Below are positions 34,766-42,991 of a DNA stretch of 64,000 nucleotides, piece by piece. The stretch comes from Bacillus sp. FJAT-28004 (lineage in GTDB: Bacteria > Bacillota > Bacilli > Paenibacillales > Paenibacillaceae): contig NZ_LGHP01000003.1 of assembly GCF_001280845.1 (NCBI RefSeq), forward strand, positions 62,547 through 126,546, read 5' to 3'. The position numbers and the translations under genes were made by a program. The notes under the pieces are model-generated. The model was not told the DNA's origin, searched no databases, and was given only the letters and a program-made list of their open reading frames with translations. Within the stretch, counting starts at the first letter, position 1. The number at the start of each line of letters is the position of its first letter.

Positions 34766-35335
34766 ATGGTTATAAAAATAAAGCCGAAGCGCAATATGAA
34801 AATCGTAATCGGAGCGGCCCTATTGTCATGCTTCCTAGGAGCGACTGTCTATGCCAGTGCGCTAACCCCTAATAAAGTACCATTAACGCCGGTAAACGAG
34901 CCTGAATTTTATGGCAGCCCGAGCTCGTCTATAGCAAGCGCGGTGGCACTGCCGGCAGGAGCAGCAACGTTCTCAACGAGCGGCACCGTCCCGCCGCTGC
35001 TGAACAAGGATGGCAAGACGGTGTATGAGCGATACGGCGATACGGAGAAACAAGGGGAAGGCATTCTTCTGAACATCGAGAAGCAGCTTAAAGAGCAAGG
35101 GCTGAGCTTGAAGGACGTTATTTATCTCAGGGTATATGTAACGCCTGACGCAGCCAAAAAAAGTGAATTTGATTATCAAGGCTGGTTCAATGCCTATGCG
35201 AAGTTCTTCAACACGAAGGAGAATCCGACCAAACCGGCTCGTTCCACAGTGGGTGTGTCAGGCCTTGTCAACAAGGATTGGCTAATTGAGATTGAAGCGG
35301 TAGCCGCTTATCCGATTCCTCACAATCAAGACTAA
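34766..35335 (+). CDS. Exported RidA-family protein (imine/enamine deaminase fold)
   Basis: RidA proteins hydrolyse reactive 2-imino acids to keto acids and ammonium. This one has 189 residues, longer than the usual ~125, because it carries an N-terminal signal sequence (basic start, hydrophobic run, VYASA cleavage-like site). The RidA core has LLNIEKQLKEQGLSLKDVI and the substrate-binding Arg159 in PARSTVGV. ATG 34766 follows AGGAGG by ten bases; the TTG at 34757 is too near. It is 39 bases after the amine oxidase gene, whose product it could detoxify outside the cytoplasm. Confidence 0.85.
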   Translation: MVIKIKPKRNMKIVIGAALLSCFLGATVYASALTPNKVPLTPVNEPEFYGSPSSSIASAVALPAGAATFSTSGTVPPLLNKDGKTVYERYGDTEKQGEGILLNIEKQLKEQGLSLKDVIYLRVYVTPDAAKKSEFDYQGWFNAYAKFFNTKENPTKPARSTVGVSGLVNKDWLIEIEAVAAYPIPHNQD

Positions 35336-35383
35336 GCGCAGAGGACGAATACAAAAACAATGGAGAAGCGGAGATGATGGTTC

Positions 35384-35575
35384 ATGCTGCAGAGTATTGG
35401 TTTGCCGGGACTTATTATGATTCTTGTAGTGGTATTGATTATATTTGGACCGTCCAAGCTGCCAGAGCTGGGAAGGGCGGTAGGAAGAACGCTGCATGAG
35501 TTCAAATCGTCTGCCAAGGAGCTCGTCGCAGAGACGAAAGACGATGTCATCGAGAAACAAGAAGCTGCTAAGTAG
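35384..35575 (+). CDS. tatA: Sec-independent translocase protein TatA
   Basis: Pore-forming subunit of the Tat pathway; 63 residues: a short hydrophobic helix (LIMILVVVLIIFGPSKLPEL) with the FGPSKLPELGRAVG hinge, an amphipathic helix and a charged tail. Last gene of the amine oxidase-RidA-tatA run. Together with the divergent tatC it makes a minimal Gram-positive TatAC translocase that could be dedicated to the oxidase. Confidence 0.93.
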   Translation: MLQSIGLPGLIMILVVVLIIFGPSKLPELGRAVGRTLHEFKSSAKELVAETKDDVIEKQEAAK

Positions 35576-35606
35576 GAGCCTTTGGTAAGCGTTTATAATT
35601 GAAGAA

Positions 35607-35690
35607 GGCCAACCAGCAATGTCTGGTTGGCCCAATAAGGAGTTGTCCAGACGGTAGATAAATCTACTTAAGGGGCAACTTTTTATTTAT
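35607..35690. terminator. Terminator hairpins between tatA and the converging oxidoreductase
   Basis: Two dyads: a perfect GGCCAACCAG-N6-CTGGTTGGCC (35607-35632), and an 8-bp stem 35641-35648 with 35673-35680 (one wobble) holding an inner GTAGAT-AA-ATCTAC and followed by a T-rich run. The second should end tatA; the first may serve the minus-strand gene. Confidence 0.65.
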
Positions 35691-35711
35691 TTAGAGGTCT
35701 CGCGAAACTCC

Positions 35712-36605
35712 CTAAGCTTTACCGCTGAGCTTGCGGCCGATCCATTGCTCGTAGGCTTGTCCGACGCTGGACATATCAAGCGCGCCTAATCCCATTGAGT
35801 CGCCGATCTGGAATAGACTTTTGGATGCTTCTAGCAGCGGTGTAGGCACGTTCAAGCTGTCAGATAGAACCGATGACAGCCTTAAATCCTTCAACATAAG
35901 CTCCAGTGAAAACTGAACGTCAAAATCGCCTTCAAGCAGCTTTGGCCCCTTCATCTCTGCCGCTTTGCTCGCTGCCCCGCCGGATTGTACGAGCTCGAGA
36001 AACGCGCTACCGTCGATGCCGCCGCTTGCTGCAATAGCCATGCCCTCGGAGAGGGCGACAACGTTGATGCCGACGATTGTATTGTGAGCGAGCTTAGCAA
36101 TCGAGCCGCTGCCGTTCTGTCCCATTGGTATAATTTTGCGGCCCATAGCGAGCAATACATCTTCCACTTCGATGATTCTGTCTTTGTTGCCGCCGACCAT
36201 AAATACGAGTGTCCCGCCCTCGGCGGCAGGCTTGCTGCCTGTTACCGGTGCATCGAGAAATACAGCGCCAAGCGCTTCTGAAGCTGAAGCAAGCTCCTTA
36301 GCTAGAGTGGGCGAAATCGTGCTGCTGTCAATCAGAGTGCTGCCGCTGCGGGCGCCTGCGAAAACACCATTTTCCCCCCAGTATACTTCACGAATGGATG
36401 CATCATTGCTGATCATTGTGATGACGACATCCGCTGCTCTCGCAACGGCTGCCGGCGATTCAAGCTCCGCTGCGCCAAGCGCCAGCAAAGCATCCGCCTT
36501 GCCGGGCGTCCGGTTGTACACCGCTACCTCGAAGCCTTTGCGCAATAAATTCGCCGCCATTCCGAGACCCATTACGCCTAACCCGATAAAACCGATCTTT
36601 TTCAT
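35712..36605 (-). CDS. NAD(P)-dependent oxidoreductase, 3-hydroxyisobutyrate dehydrogenase family
   Basis: 297 residues, beta-hydroxyacid dehydrogenase fold. GFIGLGVMGLGMA at the N-terminus binds the dinucleotide; FLDAPVTGSKPAAEGG is the substrate signature; the catalytic Lys lies in GSGSIAKLAHNTIVG. Closer in style to GlxR/GLYR than its paralogue at 1838-2722. Monocistronic, converging on tatA and divergent from pgi. Substrate not determined. Confidence 0.88.
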   Translation of the reverse strand: MKKIGFIGLGVMGLGMAANLLRKGFEVAVYNRTPGKADALLALGAAELESPAAVARAADVVITMISNDASIREVYWGENGVFAGARSGSTLIDSSTISPTLAKELASASEALGAVFLDAPVTGSKPAAEGGTLVFMVGGNKDRIIEVEDVLLAMGRKIIPMGQNGSGSIAKLAHNTIVGINVVALSEGMAIAASGGIDGSAFLELVQSGGAASKAAEMKGPKLLEGDFDVQFSLELMLKDLRLSSVLSDSLNVPTPLLEASKSLFQIGDSMGLGALDMSSVGQAYEQWIGRKLSGKA

Positions 36606-36773
36606 GAAGATTTCCTCCGCTCTGAACTGTTTTTTAGTTAAGTATACAGATTATTCATCAACTTTTCATTGTTTGTTGCTTGTTTTTATAAGGTAAATCC
36701 GATATTGTAGATGCTAAGTTGAAAAGCATTATCAAGGTCAAATTCAGAAATCTTTTAGGAGGTTTACATTTAC

Positions 36774-38123
36774 ATGAGTAAAACAGTTCAGTTTGACTAC
36801 AGCAAGGCTCTAACTTTCATTGGCAAGCATGAAATCGATTATTTGACAGAGTCCGTTCGCCTCGCGCACGAGCAATTACATAACGGAACGGGAACAGGAT
36901 CAGATTACTTGGGCTGGATCGACCTTCCAACCAACTACGATAAAGAAGAGTTCGCTCGCATTCAAAAGGCTGCTGAGAAGATCAAATCGGATTCCGAGGT
37001 TCTCATCGTTATCGGCATCGGCGGATCTTATCTCGGTGCACGTGCGGCTATTGAAGCGCTATCGCACTCGTTCTATAATATTTTGCCAAAAGAACAACGT
37101 AAAACACCGCAAGTTTTGTTTGCCGGCAATAACATCAGTTCAACTTACGTGACTCACCTTCTTCAATTGGTGGAGGGCCGCGATTGGTCGATTAATGTAA
37201 TCTCGAAATCAGGCACGACTACAGAACCTGCGATCGCGTTCCGCGTATTCCGTGCAGCGCTTGAGAAACAATACGGCAAAGAAGAAGCGCGTAAACGCAT
37301 TTACGCAACGACAGATAGCGAGAAGGGTGCACTCAAGAAGCTATCTTCCGAGGAAGGTTATGAATCGTTTATTATTCCTGACGATGTTGGCGGACGTTAC
37401 TCCGTGCTTACAGCGGTAGGTTTGTTGCCAATTGCTGCTGCAGGAATTGATATCGAATCCATTATGCAAGGCGCAGCAGACGCATCCAAAGAATACAGCA
37501 ACCCTAATCTTGCTGAGAACGAAGCTTACCAATACGCAGCAGCTCGCAACGCGCTGTACCGCAAAGGTAAAGCAACGGAAATCCTCGTGAACTATGAGCC
37601 TTCCCTACATTTCGTTTCGGAGTGGTGGAAACAGCTATTTGGCGAAAGCGAAGGCAAAGACTTTAAAGGTATTTTCCCGGCAGCTGTAGATTTCTCGACA
37701 GACTTACACTCGATGGGACAATTTATCCAAGAGGGTAACCGGAATATTTTTGAAACGGTCATTCAAGTACAAGAAGTGGCTGAGCACATCTCCATCGAAC
37801 ACGATGCAGCAGATCTTGACGGTCTGAACTTCTTGACTGGCAAAACGATGGACTTCGTTAACAAAAAAGCTTTTGAAGGAACACTTCTTGCTCATACAGA
37901 TGGACAAGTTCCGAACTTTATCGTCAACATTAAAGACATGACGCCTTACACATTCGGATACCTTGTTTATTTCTTCGAAAAAGCATGCGGAATCAGCGGC
38001 TACTTGATGGGTGTTAATCCATTTGACCAACCGGGTGTTGAAGCATATAAAAAGAACATGTTCGCTTTGCTCGGCAAACCGGGCTTCGAGAAAGAAAAAG
38101 CCGAGCTGGAAGCAAGGCTGTAA
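36774..38123 (+). CDS. pgi: Glucose-6-phosphate isomerase
   Basis: Interconverts glucose-6-phosphate and fructose-6-phosphate. 449 residues, the short Firmicutes form. The PGI signatures DDVGGRYSVLTAVGLLP and GYLVYFFEKACGISGYLMGVNPFDQPGVEAYK are intact, with GIGGSYLGARAA and SKSGTTTEP in the phosphate site. AGGAGG precedes the ATG. Its base use suggests high expression, as for tkt. Confidence 0.97.
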   Translation: MSKTVQFDYSKALTFIGKHEIDYLTESVRLAHEQLHNGTGTGSDYLGWIDLPTNYDKEEFARIQKAAEKIKSDSEVLIVIGIGGSYLGARAAIEALSHSFYNILPKEQRKTPQVLFAGNNISSTYVTHLLQLVEGRDWSINVISKSGTTTEPAIAFRVFRAALEKQYGKEEARKRIYATTDSEKGALKKLSSEEGYESFIIPDDVGGRYSVLTAVGLLPIAAAGIDIESIMQGAADASKEYSNPNLAENEAYQYAAARNALYRKGKATEILVNYEPSLHFVSEWWKQLFGESEGKDFKGIFPAAVDFSTDLHSMGQFIQEGNRNIFETVIQVQEVAEHISIEHDAADLDGLNFLTGKTMDFVNKKAFEGTLLAHTDGQVPNFIVNIKDMTPYTFGYLVYFFEKACGISGYLMGVNPFDQPGVEAYKKNMFALLGKPGFEKEKAELEARL

Positions 38124-38159
38124 TCAACCGGCTTGAACGGTATACGGGAGTCATAGCCT

Positions 38160-38792
38160 ATGCTTGAGAAGTATAGAACGGTCAGGCGGCAGGCTAGCGC
38201 AGAGATCGTAATTAAAAAGTCCCGTTTCATTGGGTACGCGAAGCCAGTGGAATCCGAAGAGGAAGCTATTTCGTTCATCAATGAGATCAAGCAGCTGCAT
38301 AAGCAGGCGACTCATAACTGCTCGGCTTATATGGTGGGTGAGCGAGACCAGTTCCAAAAGGCATCGGATGACGGTGAGCCAAGCGGTACAGCGGGCAAAC
38401 CGATTCTCGAGGTCATCAAGCATAAGGGTCTTAAAAATGTCGCCGTCGTCGTGACGCGATATTTTGGGGGTATTATGCTCGGAGCAGGCGGACTCGTTAG
38501 AGCTTACACGGATGGTGCGGTTGCTGGCATCGAGGCAGCCGATGAAATCGTCAATGTGCTTCATCGCGAAGTATTTGTTGATGTGGACTACACATGGTAT
38601 GGCAAGCTGGAAAATGTACTGCATACGAAGGGAACACGCGTAGGCGGAACGGATTTCACAGATCGCGTCATCGTGCGCTGCTTGCCGGAAGAGCCTGAAG
38701 CAGATGCTTTTATTGCTTGGGTAACCGATCTGACACAAGGACAAGCTATCCTCTCAGAAGGTGAAAATGTCTATTATATTGAAGGTGAATAA
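38160..38792 (+). CDS. yigZ: YigZ/IMPACT family protein
   Basis: 210 residues, UPF0029/IMPACT family with an N-terminal ribosomal S5-like fold (IVIKKSRFIGYAKPV, SDDGEPSGTAGKPIL, VVVTRYFGGIMLGAGGLVRAY) and a C-terminal DUF1949 domain. Related proteins are thought to bind nucleic acid or ribosome-associated factors; no reaction is established. It follows pgi by 36 bases and ends in a strong terminator, so the two may be cotranscribed. Confidence 0.9.
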   Translation: MLEKYRTVRRQASAEIVIKKSRFIGYAKPVESEEEAISFINEIKQLHKQATHNCSAYMVGERDQFQKASDDGEPSGTAGKPILEVIKHKGLKNVAVVVTRYFGGIMLGAGGLVRAYTDGAVAGIEAADEIVNVLHREVFVDVDYTWYGKLENVLHTKGTRVGGTDFTDRVIVRCLPEEPEADAFIAWVTDLTQGQAILSEGENVYYIEGE

Positions 38793-38796
38793 TAAG

Positions 38797-38834
38797 AAGA
38801 GGAGTATCGGCTTAGGCTGATACTCCTCTTTTTT
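38797..38834 (+). terminator. Intrinsic terminator of pgi-yigZ
   Basis: A 15-bp stem (38797-38811 with 38816-38830, one G-T pair), a four-base loop, and six T. Confidence 0.9.
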
Positions 38835-38909
38835 GTATAGGGGGATATCTACATAATGAATACGCATAAGAAAAAGCTATTAAAGCGATAAGAATTTCCA
38901 AATTTATTA

Positions 38910-38970
38910 TTGACTTAATCCCAGTTTGGATGCTACATTATCAATACCTAGTATTTTAATAGGAATTATG
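38910..38970 (+). promoter_or_regulatory. Predicted promoter of the sulfate ABC operon, with possible CymR half-site
   Basis: TTGACT (38910-38915), 18-base spacer, TACATT (38934-38939). Just downstream, ATAGGAATTA (about 38960-38969) resembles the right half of the CymR box; the left half does not match, so the operator is tentative. Confidence 0.45.
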
Positions 38971-39028
38971 TTCTTAGTTGTTTTGTTACACCTACGGCAC
39001 GAGTCGATGGTCTGGAGGTAAAGTCACA

Positions 39029-39844
39029 GTGAATGCTTTGTTTCGTGGTAAAGGGTGGAGTTTTGGTTTTCGAAGCACCATAATGCTTTATTTTGTCATC
39101 TTAATTGTTTTACCAATCGTTGGCATTTACACGCAATCATTCTCGCTTGGATGGGCCCCTTTCTGGGATAGTATATCCGATCCACTGGCTTGGAAAGCGG
39201 TGCTGCTTACGGTGAAATTAGCAGTTATCGCAACGGTTCTCAACATTTTTTTTGGGACGATGATCGGATGGGTGCTTATTCGCTACCGTTTTCCAGGACG
39301 TCGCTTGCTCAATAGTCTAGTTGATTTGCCGTTTGCATTACCTACAGCAGTAGGCGGACTCATGATTCTGATCTTGCTTGGACCAAATAGTTTAGTAGGC
39401 GGCTTGGCACAGAAGATTGGCATCGAAATCGTATTTCATGAACCGGCAATTGTTGTCGCGATGTTGTTTGTTACGTTTCCTTTTGTCATTCGTGCTATTC
39501 AGCCATTGCTTGAGGAGATGGATAAATCGGAGGAAGAAGCAGCATATACGTTAGGCGCTACGCGCGCGAAAACGTTCTTTAGTGTTATTTTTCCTACGAT
39601 GCTGCCAGGAATTTTAAGTGGTGCGATGCTCGCTTTCTCTCGCGGAATAGCGGAATTTGGCGCAGTCGTGCTCGTTGCAGGCAATATTCCAGGCAAGACA
39701 TTGATAGCATCCGTATATATTTTCGGAGAAATTGAAAGCAGTAATCCACAGGGAGCTGCCGCTGTATCAGTGCTGCTGCTCACATTGTCCTTCCTCATTT
39801 TATGGACGGTCAACCTCATTCAAGGCAGGAGGGGTGACCTATGA
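39029..39844 (+). CDS. cysT: Sulfate ABC transporter permease CysT
   Basis: 271 residues, six membrane helices; EEAAYTLGATRAKTFFSVIFPTMLPG is the EAA loop that docks the ATPase. Starts at GTG 39029, ten bases after GGAGG; the TTG at 38978 lacks a site. It overlaps cysW by four bases. Forms a heterodimeric channel with CysW for sulfate or thiosulfate uptake. Confidence 0.92.
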   Translation: MNALFRGKGWSFGFRSTIMLYFVILIVLPIVGIYTQSFSLGWAPFWDSISDPLAWKAVLLTVKLAVIATVLNIFFGTMIGWVLIRYRFPGRRLLNSLVDLPFALPTAVGGLMILILLGPNSLVGGLAQKIGIEIVFHEPAIVVAMLFVTFPFVIRAIQPLLEEMDKSEEEAAYTLGATRAKTFFSVIFPTMLPGILSGAMLAFSRGIAEFGAVVLVAGNIPGKTLIASVYIFGEIESSNPQGAAAVSVLLLTLSFLILWTVNLIQGRRGDL

Positions 39845-40641
39845 TGAGAAGATTGTGGATTACATTAACTTATATGATTTTTGGATTGCTGCTCATCGCG
39901 CCATTGATCAAAATTTTCACAGGTTCATGGGCAGATGGCTGGAGCGGCTTTATCGAAGGCATTACAAGGCCGCAGTCGCTGCATGCGCTTATGATGACAG
40001 GAATTATCGTTGTTGTCGTTACAGCCTTGAATACGGTGTTTGGCATTATGCTTGCGATGTATCTCGTCCGTGCCGAATGGATTGGAAAGCGGATGAAGCG
40101 GCTGCTGAACAGCTTAGTCGATTTGCCCTTTGCCGTATCGCCGGTTATAGGCGGTTTGATGATCGTTCTTATTTTGGGACCTAATACCATTATTGGCGCA
40201 TTGTTCGAGGACGCAGGTTTCAAAATCGTATATGCGCTGCCAGGGATGATATTAGCGACATTGTTCGTCACGTTCCCACTTATGGTACGCGAGGTTATGC
40301 CCGTGCTGCAGGAGATTGGAGCACAGCAGGAGGAAGCGGCATCTACGCTTGGCGCATATTCCTGGTACACGTTCTGGAAGGTAACATGGCCATCGATCCG
40401 GTGGGGTGTTATCTACGGCGTTGTATTGACTGTAGCACGATCACTTGGTGAATTCGGCGCTGTGCTCGTCGTTTCCGGAAATATTATGAATAAAACACAA
40501 ACAGCCACAACGCTCGTTTATCAAGATGTTGAAAACTTTAATGTTGTTGCCGCGAATGGCGTGGCTCTAGTTCTTGCGGCATTTTCAGTCGGACTGCTGC
40601 TGCTAATGGAATGGGCGAAAAAACGAAAGGAAGTGCATTAA
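39841..40641 (+). CDS. cysW: Sulfate ABC transporter permease CysW
   Basis: 266 residues, six membrane helices, EAA loop EEAASTLGAYSWYTFWKVTWPSI. Start codon overlaps the end of cysT (ATGA) and the gene is followed by cysA after three bases, so translation is coupled through the whole set. Second membrane subunit of the sulfate importer. Confidence 0.93.
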   Translation: MMRRLWITLTYMIFGLLLIAPLIKIFTGSWADGWSGFIEGITRPQSLHALMMTGIIVVVVTALNTVFGIMLAMYLVRAEWIGKRMKRLLNSLVDLPFAVSPVIGGLMIVLILGPNTIIGALFEDAGFKIVYALPGMILATLFVTFPLMVREVMPVLQEIGAQQEEAASTLGAYSWYTFWKVTWPSIRWGVIYGVVLTVARSLGEFGAVLVVSGNIMNKTQTATTLVYQDVENFNVVAANGVALVLAAFSVGLLLLMEWAKKRKEVH

Positions 40642-40644
40642 GCC

Positions 40645-41709
40645 ATGCATATTGAAGTACGGAACTTAAATAAAAACTTTGGCGATTTTCATGCAGTGAA
40701 GGATGTAAGCTTTGAAATCGAAAAAGGTCATCTGATCGGCTTGCTCGGACCGAGCGGCGGTGGTAAAACGTCCATACTTCGTATGCTAGCGGGGCTTGAG
40801 TCTCCTTCCTCAGGTGATATTTTTTTCCACGGCAAACGTGTGAATGACCTGCCGCCGCAGGAACGCGGCATTGGCTTCGTGTTCCAAAACTATGCCTTGT
40901 TCAAGCATATGACCGTGTATGACAACATTGCGTTTGGCTTAAAGGTGAAGAAGCAGTCGAAGGAGCAAATTCGCGAACGAGTGATGTACTTGGTAGAACT
41001 TACTGGTCTAAAAGGCTTCGAGCATCGTTACGCCCATCAGCTATCAGGTGGACAACGCCAACGTGTTGCCTTCGCTAGAGCGCTCGCGCCAGAGCCGCAG
41101 CTGCTGCTCCTCGATGAGCCATTTGCTGCTATCGATGCGAAGATTCGGACTGAGCTTCGCACATGGCTTAAGGAAATGATTGAGCGTGTCGGAATTACTT
41201 CGATTTTTGTTACACATGATCAAGAGGAAGCTATTGAAGTAGCGGATGAGATTATGATTATAAGCAAGGGCAAGCTAGAGCAAAAGGGCAGTCCATGGGA
41301 CATTTACAAAAATCCAGAGACACCGTTTGTTGCGAGCTTTATTGGCGAATCTACAATCGTAGACAATATCTCGGAGCTCAAAGGTTTTGAGGATGCAGCA
41401 AGCCGTCCTGGCACAAAAGCACTTATAAGACCTGAATACATTGAGATTGGCAAACCGGGCGAAATCAAGCTGGCTTCCGCAACGCTTGCCGGTAAAGTGA
41501 AGCATTTGCATTTCCGCGGCAGCGAGTGGATGGTTGAACTGCTTGTTGGCGATACGAAGCTGATTACGTACCGTTCGCTTGAGAAAGAAGTGCTGCACCC
41601 TGGCGATCAGGTAAGGGTACTCGTGCATCGTGCTTATTTGTTCAATGACAACGAAAGCTGGATTGCGGAAAATAAATTGAAGGTCGACCCAATGCCTATT
41701 CATATTTAA
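40645..41709 (+). CDS. cysA: Sulfate ABC transporter ATP-binding protein CysA
   Basis: 354 residues. Walker A GPSGGGKTS, signature LSGGQRQRVAFARAL and Walker B LLLLDEPFAAID are intact, with H-loop THDQEEA. The C-terminal ~110 residues form the TOBE-type regulatory domain. Powers the CysTW channel. Confidence 0.95.
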   Translation: MHIEVRNLNKNFGDFHAVKDVSFEIEKGHLIGLLGPSGGGKTSILRMLAGLESPSSGDIFFHGKRVNDLPPQERGIGFVFQNYALFKHMTVYDNIAFGLKVKKQSKEQIRERVMYLVELTGLKGFEHRYAHQLSGGQRQRVAFARALAPEPQLLLLDEPFAAIDAKIRTELRTWLKEMIERVGITSIFVTHDQEEAIEVADEIMIISKGKLEQKGSPWDIYKNPETPFVASFIGESTIVDNISELKGFEDAASRPGTKALIRPEYIEIGKPGEIKLASATLAGKVKHLHFRGSEWMVELLVGDTKLITYRSLEKEVLHPGDQVRVLVHRAYLFNDNESWIAENKLKVDPMPIHI

Positions 41710-41719
41710 CCAATATGCT

Positions 41720-42814
41720 ATGAAGAAAGAGTTGTATGCGAATATGAAAATCAATCTGGTAACAAGTCAGCGCATGTTCGTGCTGCTGCTTGCTGCGGTT
41801 ATGCTGCTCGTATCGGCTGGCTGCGGTAAAGATGAGCAGACGAGCGGCAATGCGACTGGGTCTACCGTACAGGACGGCGATGTTACACTTGTAATCGGTG
41901 CGTATTCGGTGGTGAAGGACGCTTTCGCGGATTTGCTGCCTGCATTCCAAAAATATTGGCTGCAGGAGACGGGGCAGAAGGTAGTATTTCAGGAATCGTA
42001 TGAGGCTTCAGGAACGCAGGCTCGATCGATAGCTGGAGGTTTTGAAGCCGACGTCGCAGTGCTTGCTATGGAAGGCGACCTCGACAAAATAGCCAGTGCC
42101 GGTTTCATTACACATGACTGGAAGGCGCAGAACAATAACGGCATGATCACGAACTCCATTGTTGTATTAGGGACCCGTACCGGCAATCCACTCGGCATTA
42201 AGGATTGGGATGATTTAACACGCGAGAGCGTGAAGGTGCTGTATCCGAATCCAAAAACATCGGGTGGTGCGCAGTGGGACATTAACGCCATATATGGCGC
42301 TGGCCTTAAGCAGTCTGAAGAGAAGACCGGTACGAAGGATGCCGAATATGCCAAACGTTTTCTAAAAGCAGTCCATGCCAATGTGGAGTCGCTTGATAAG
42401 AGCGGACGCGCATCGATGGCGGCTTTCGAATATGGCGTTGGCGATGTCATCGTTACTTACGAGAACGAGCTGCTCGCTCGAATTAAGAAGGGCGTCAATT
42501 ATGACATCGTCGTTCCAAAAAGCACGATTTTGATCGAGAATCCAGCAGCTATCGTGGATAAAAATGCGGATAAGCATGGCGTCCGCAAGGTAGCCGAAGC
42601 CTTTATTGCCTATTTGCAAACGGAGCAAGCGCAGCGTCTCTTCGTCGAGCATGGATTCCGCTCAGTAGACAAGAAGGTAGCTGCGGACACCAAAGATCGT
42701 TATGTTGTGCCGGATGATCTGTTTGACGTTTCCTATTTAGGCGGCTGGTCCGAGGTTAGAGAAAACCTTTATTCCAAAAAAGGTGTCTGGTATCAAGTGC
42801 TCGCTGATCTTTAA
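41720..42814 (+). CDS. sbp: Sulfate-binding lipoprotein of the sulfate ABC transporter
   Basis: 364 residues; the signal peptide ends in the lipobox LVSAGC, so the protein is membrane-tethered. The mature domain is of the sulfate/thiosulfate-binding (SBP/CysP) type with VIGAYSVVKDAF, SVKVLYPNPKTSGGAQW and EYGVGDVIVTYENE. ATG 41720 has no evident ribosome site; ATG 41744 is a possible alternative. It comes last in the operon, whereas the binding-protein gene often comes first. Confidence 0.92.
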   Translation: MKKELYANMKINLVTSQRMFVLLLAAVMLLVSAGCGKDEQTSGNATGSTVQDGDVTLVIGAYSVVKDAFADLLPAFQKYWLQETGQKVVFQESYEASGTQARSIAGGFEADVAVLAMEGDLDKIASAGFITHDWKAQNNNGMITNSIVVLGTRTGNPLGIKDWDDLTRESVKVLYPNPKTSGGAQWDINAIYGAGLKQSEEKTGTKDAEYAKRFLKAVHANVESLDKSGRASMAAFEYGVGDVIVTYENELLARIKKGVNYDIVVPKSTILIENPAAIVDKNADKHGVRKVAEAFIAYLQTEQAQRLFVEHGFRSVDKKVAADTKDRYVVPDDLFDVSYLGGWSEVRENLYSKKGVWYQVLADL

Positions 42815-42839
42815 TATGATGCGTGAGCAACAATTAGTA

Positions 42840-42898
42840 AACCTCTGTTCCCAATGCCTCTCGTTTTTACGAGAGGCATTGGGAACAGAGGTTTTTTT
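42840..42898 (+). terminator. Strong intrinsic terminator of the sulfate operon
   Basis: A perfect 23-bp stem (42841-42863 with 42870-42892) with a six-base loop, then a T run. Unusually long for a terminator. Confidence 0.93.
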
Positions 42899-42991
42899 GT
42901 GTCTATAGGCAGTTATTGAGTCTAACGTACTAAAAATGTAATCCTACTGCGAATATTGTAGAACCGAGAGAAGCAAGTGCAAGGGGGAGAA

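Noticed and set aside
35583..35600. cre-like sequence GGTAAGCGTTTATAA after tatA
   Set aside because: First base and the right end of the CcpA consensus do not match and the site lies between converging genes.
38955..38970. Full CymR box before the sulfate operon
   Set aside because: Only the right half (ATAGGAATT) fits; the left half of the consensus is absent.
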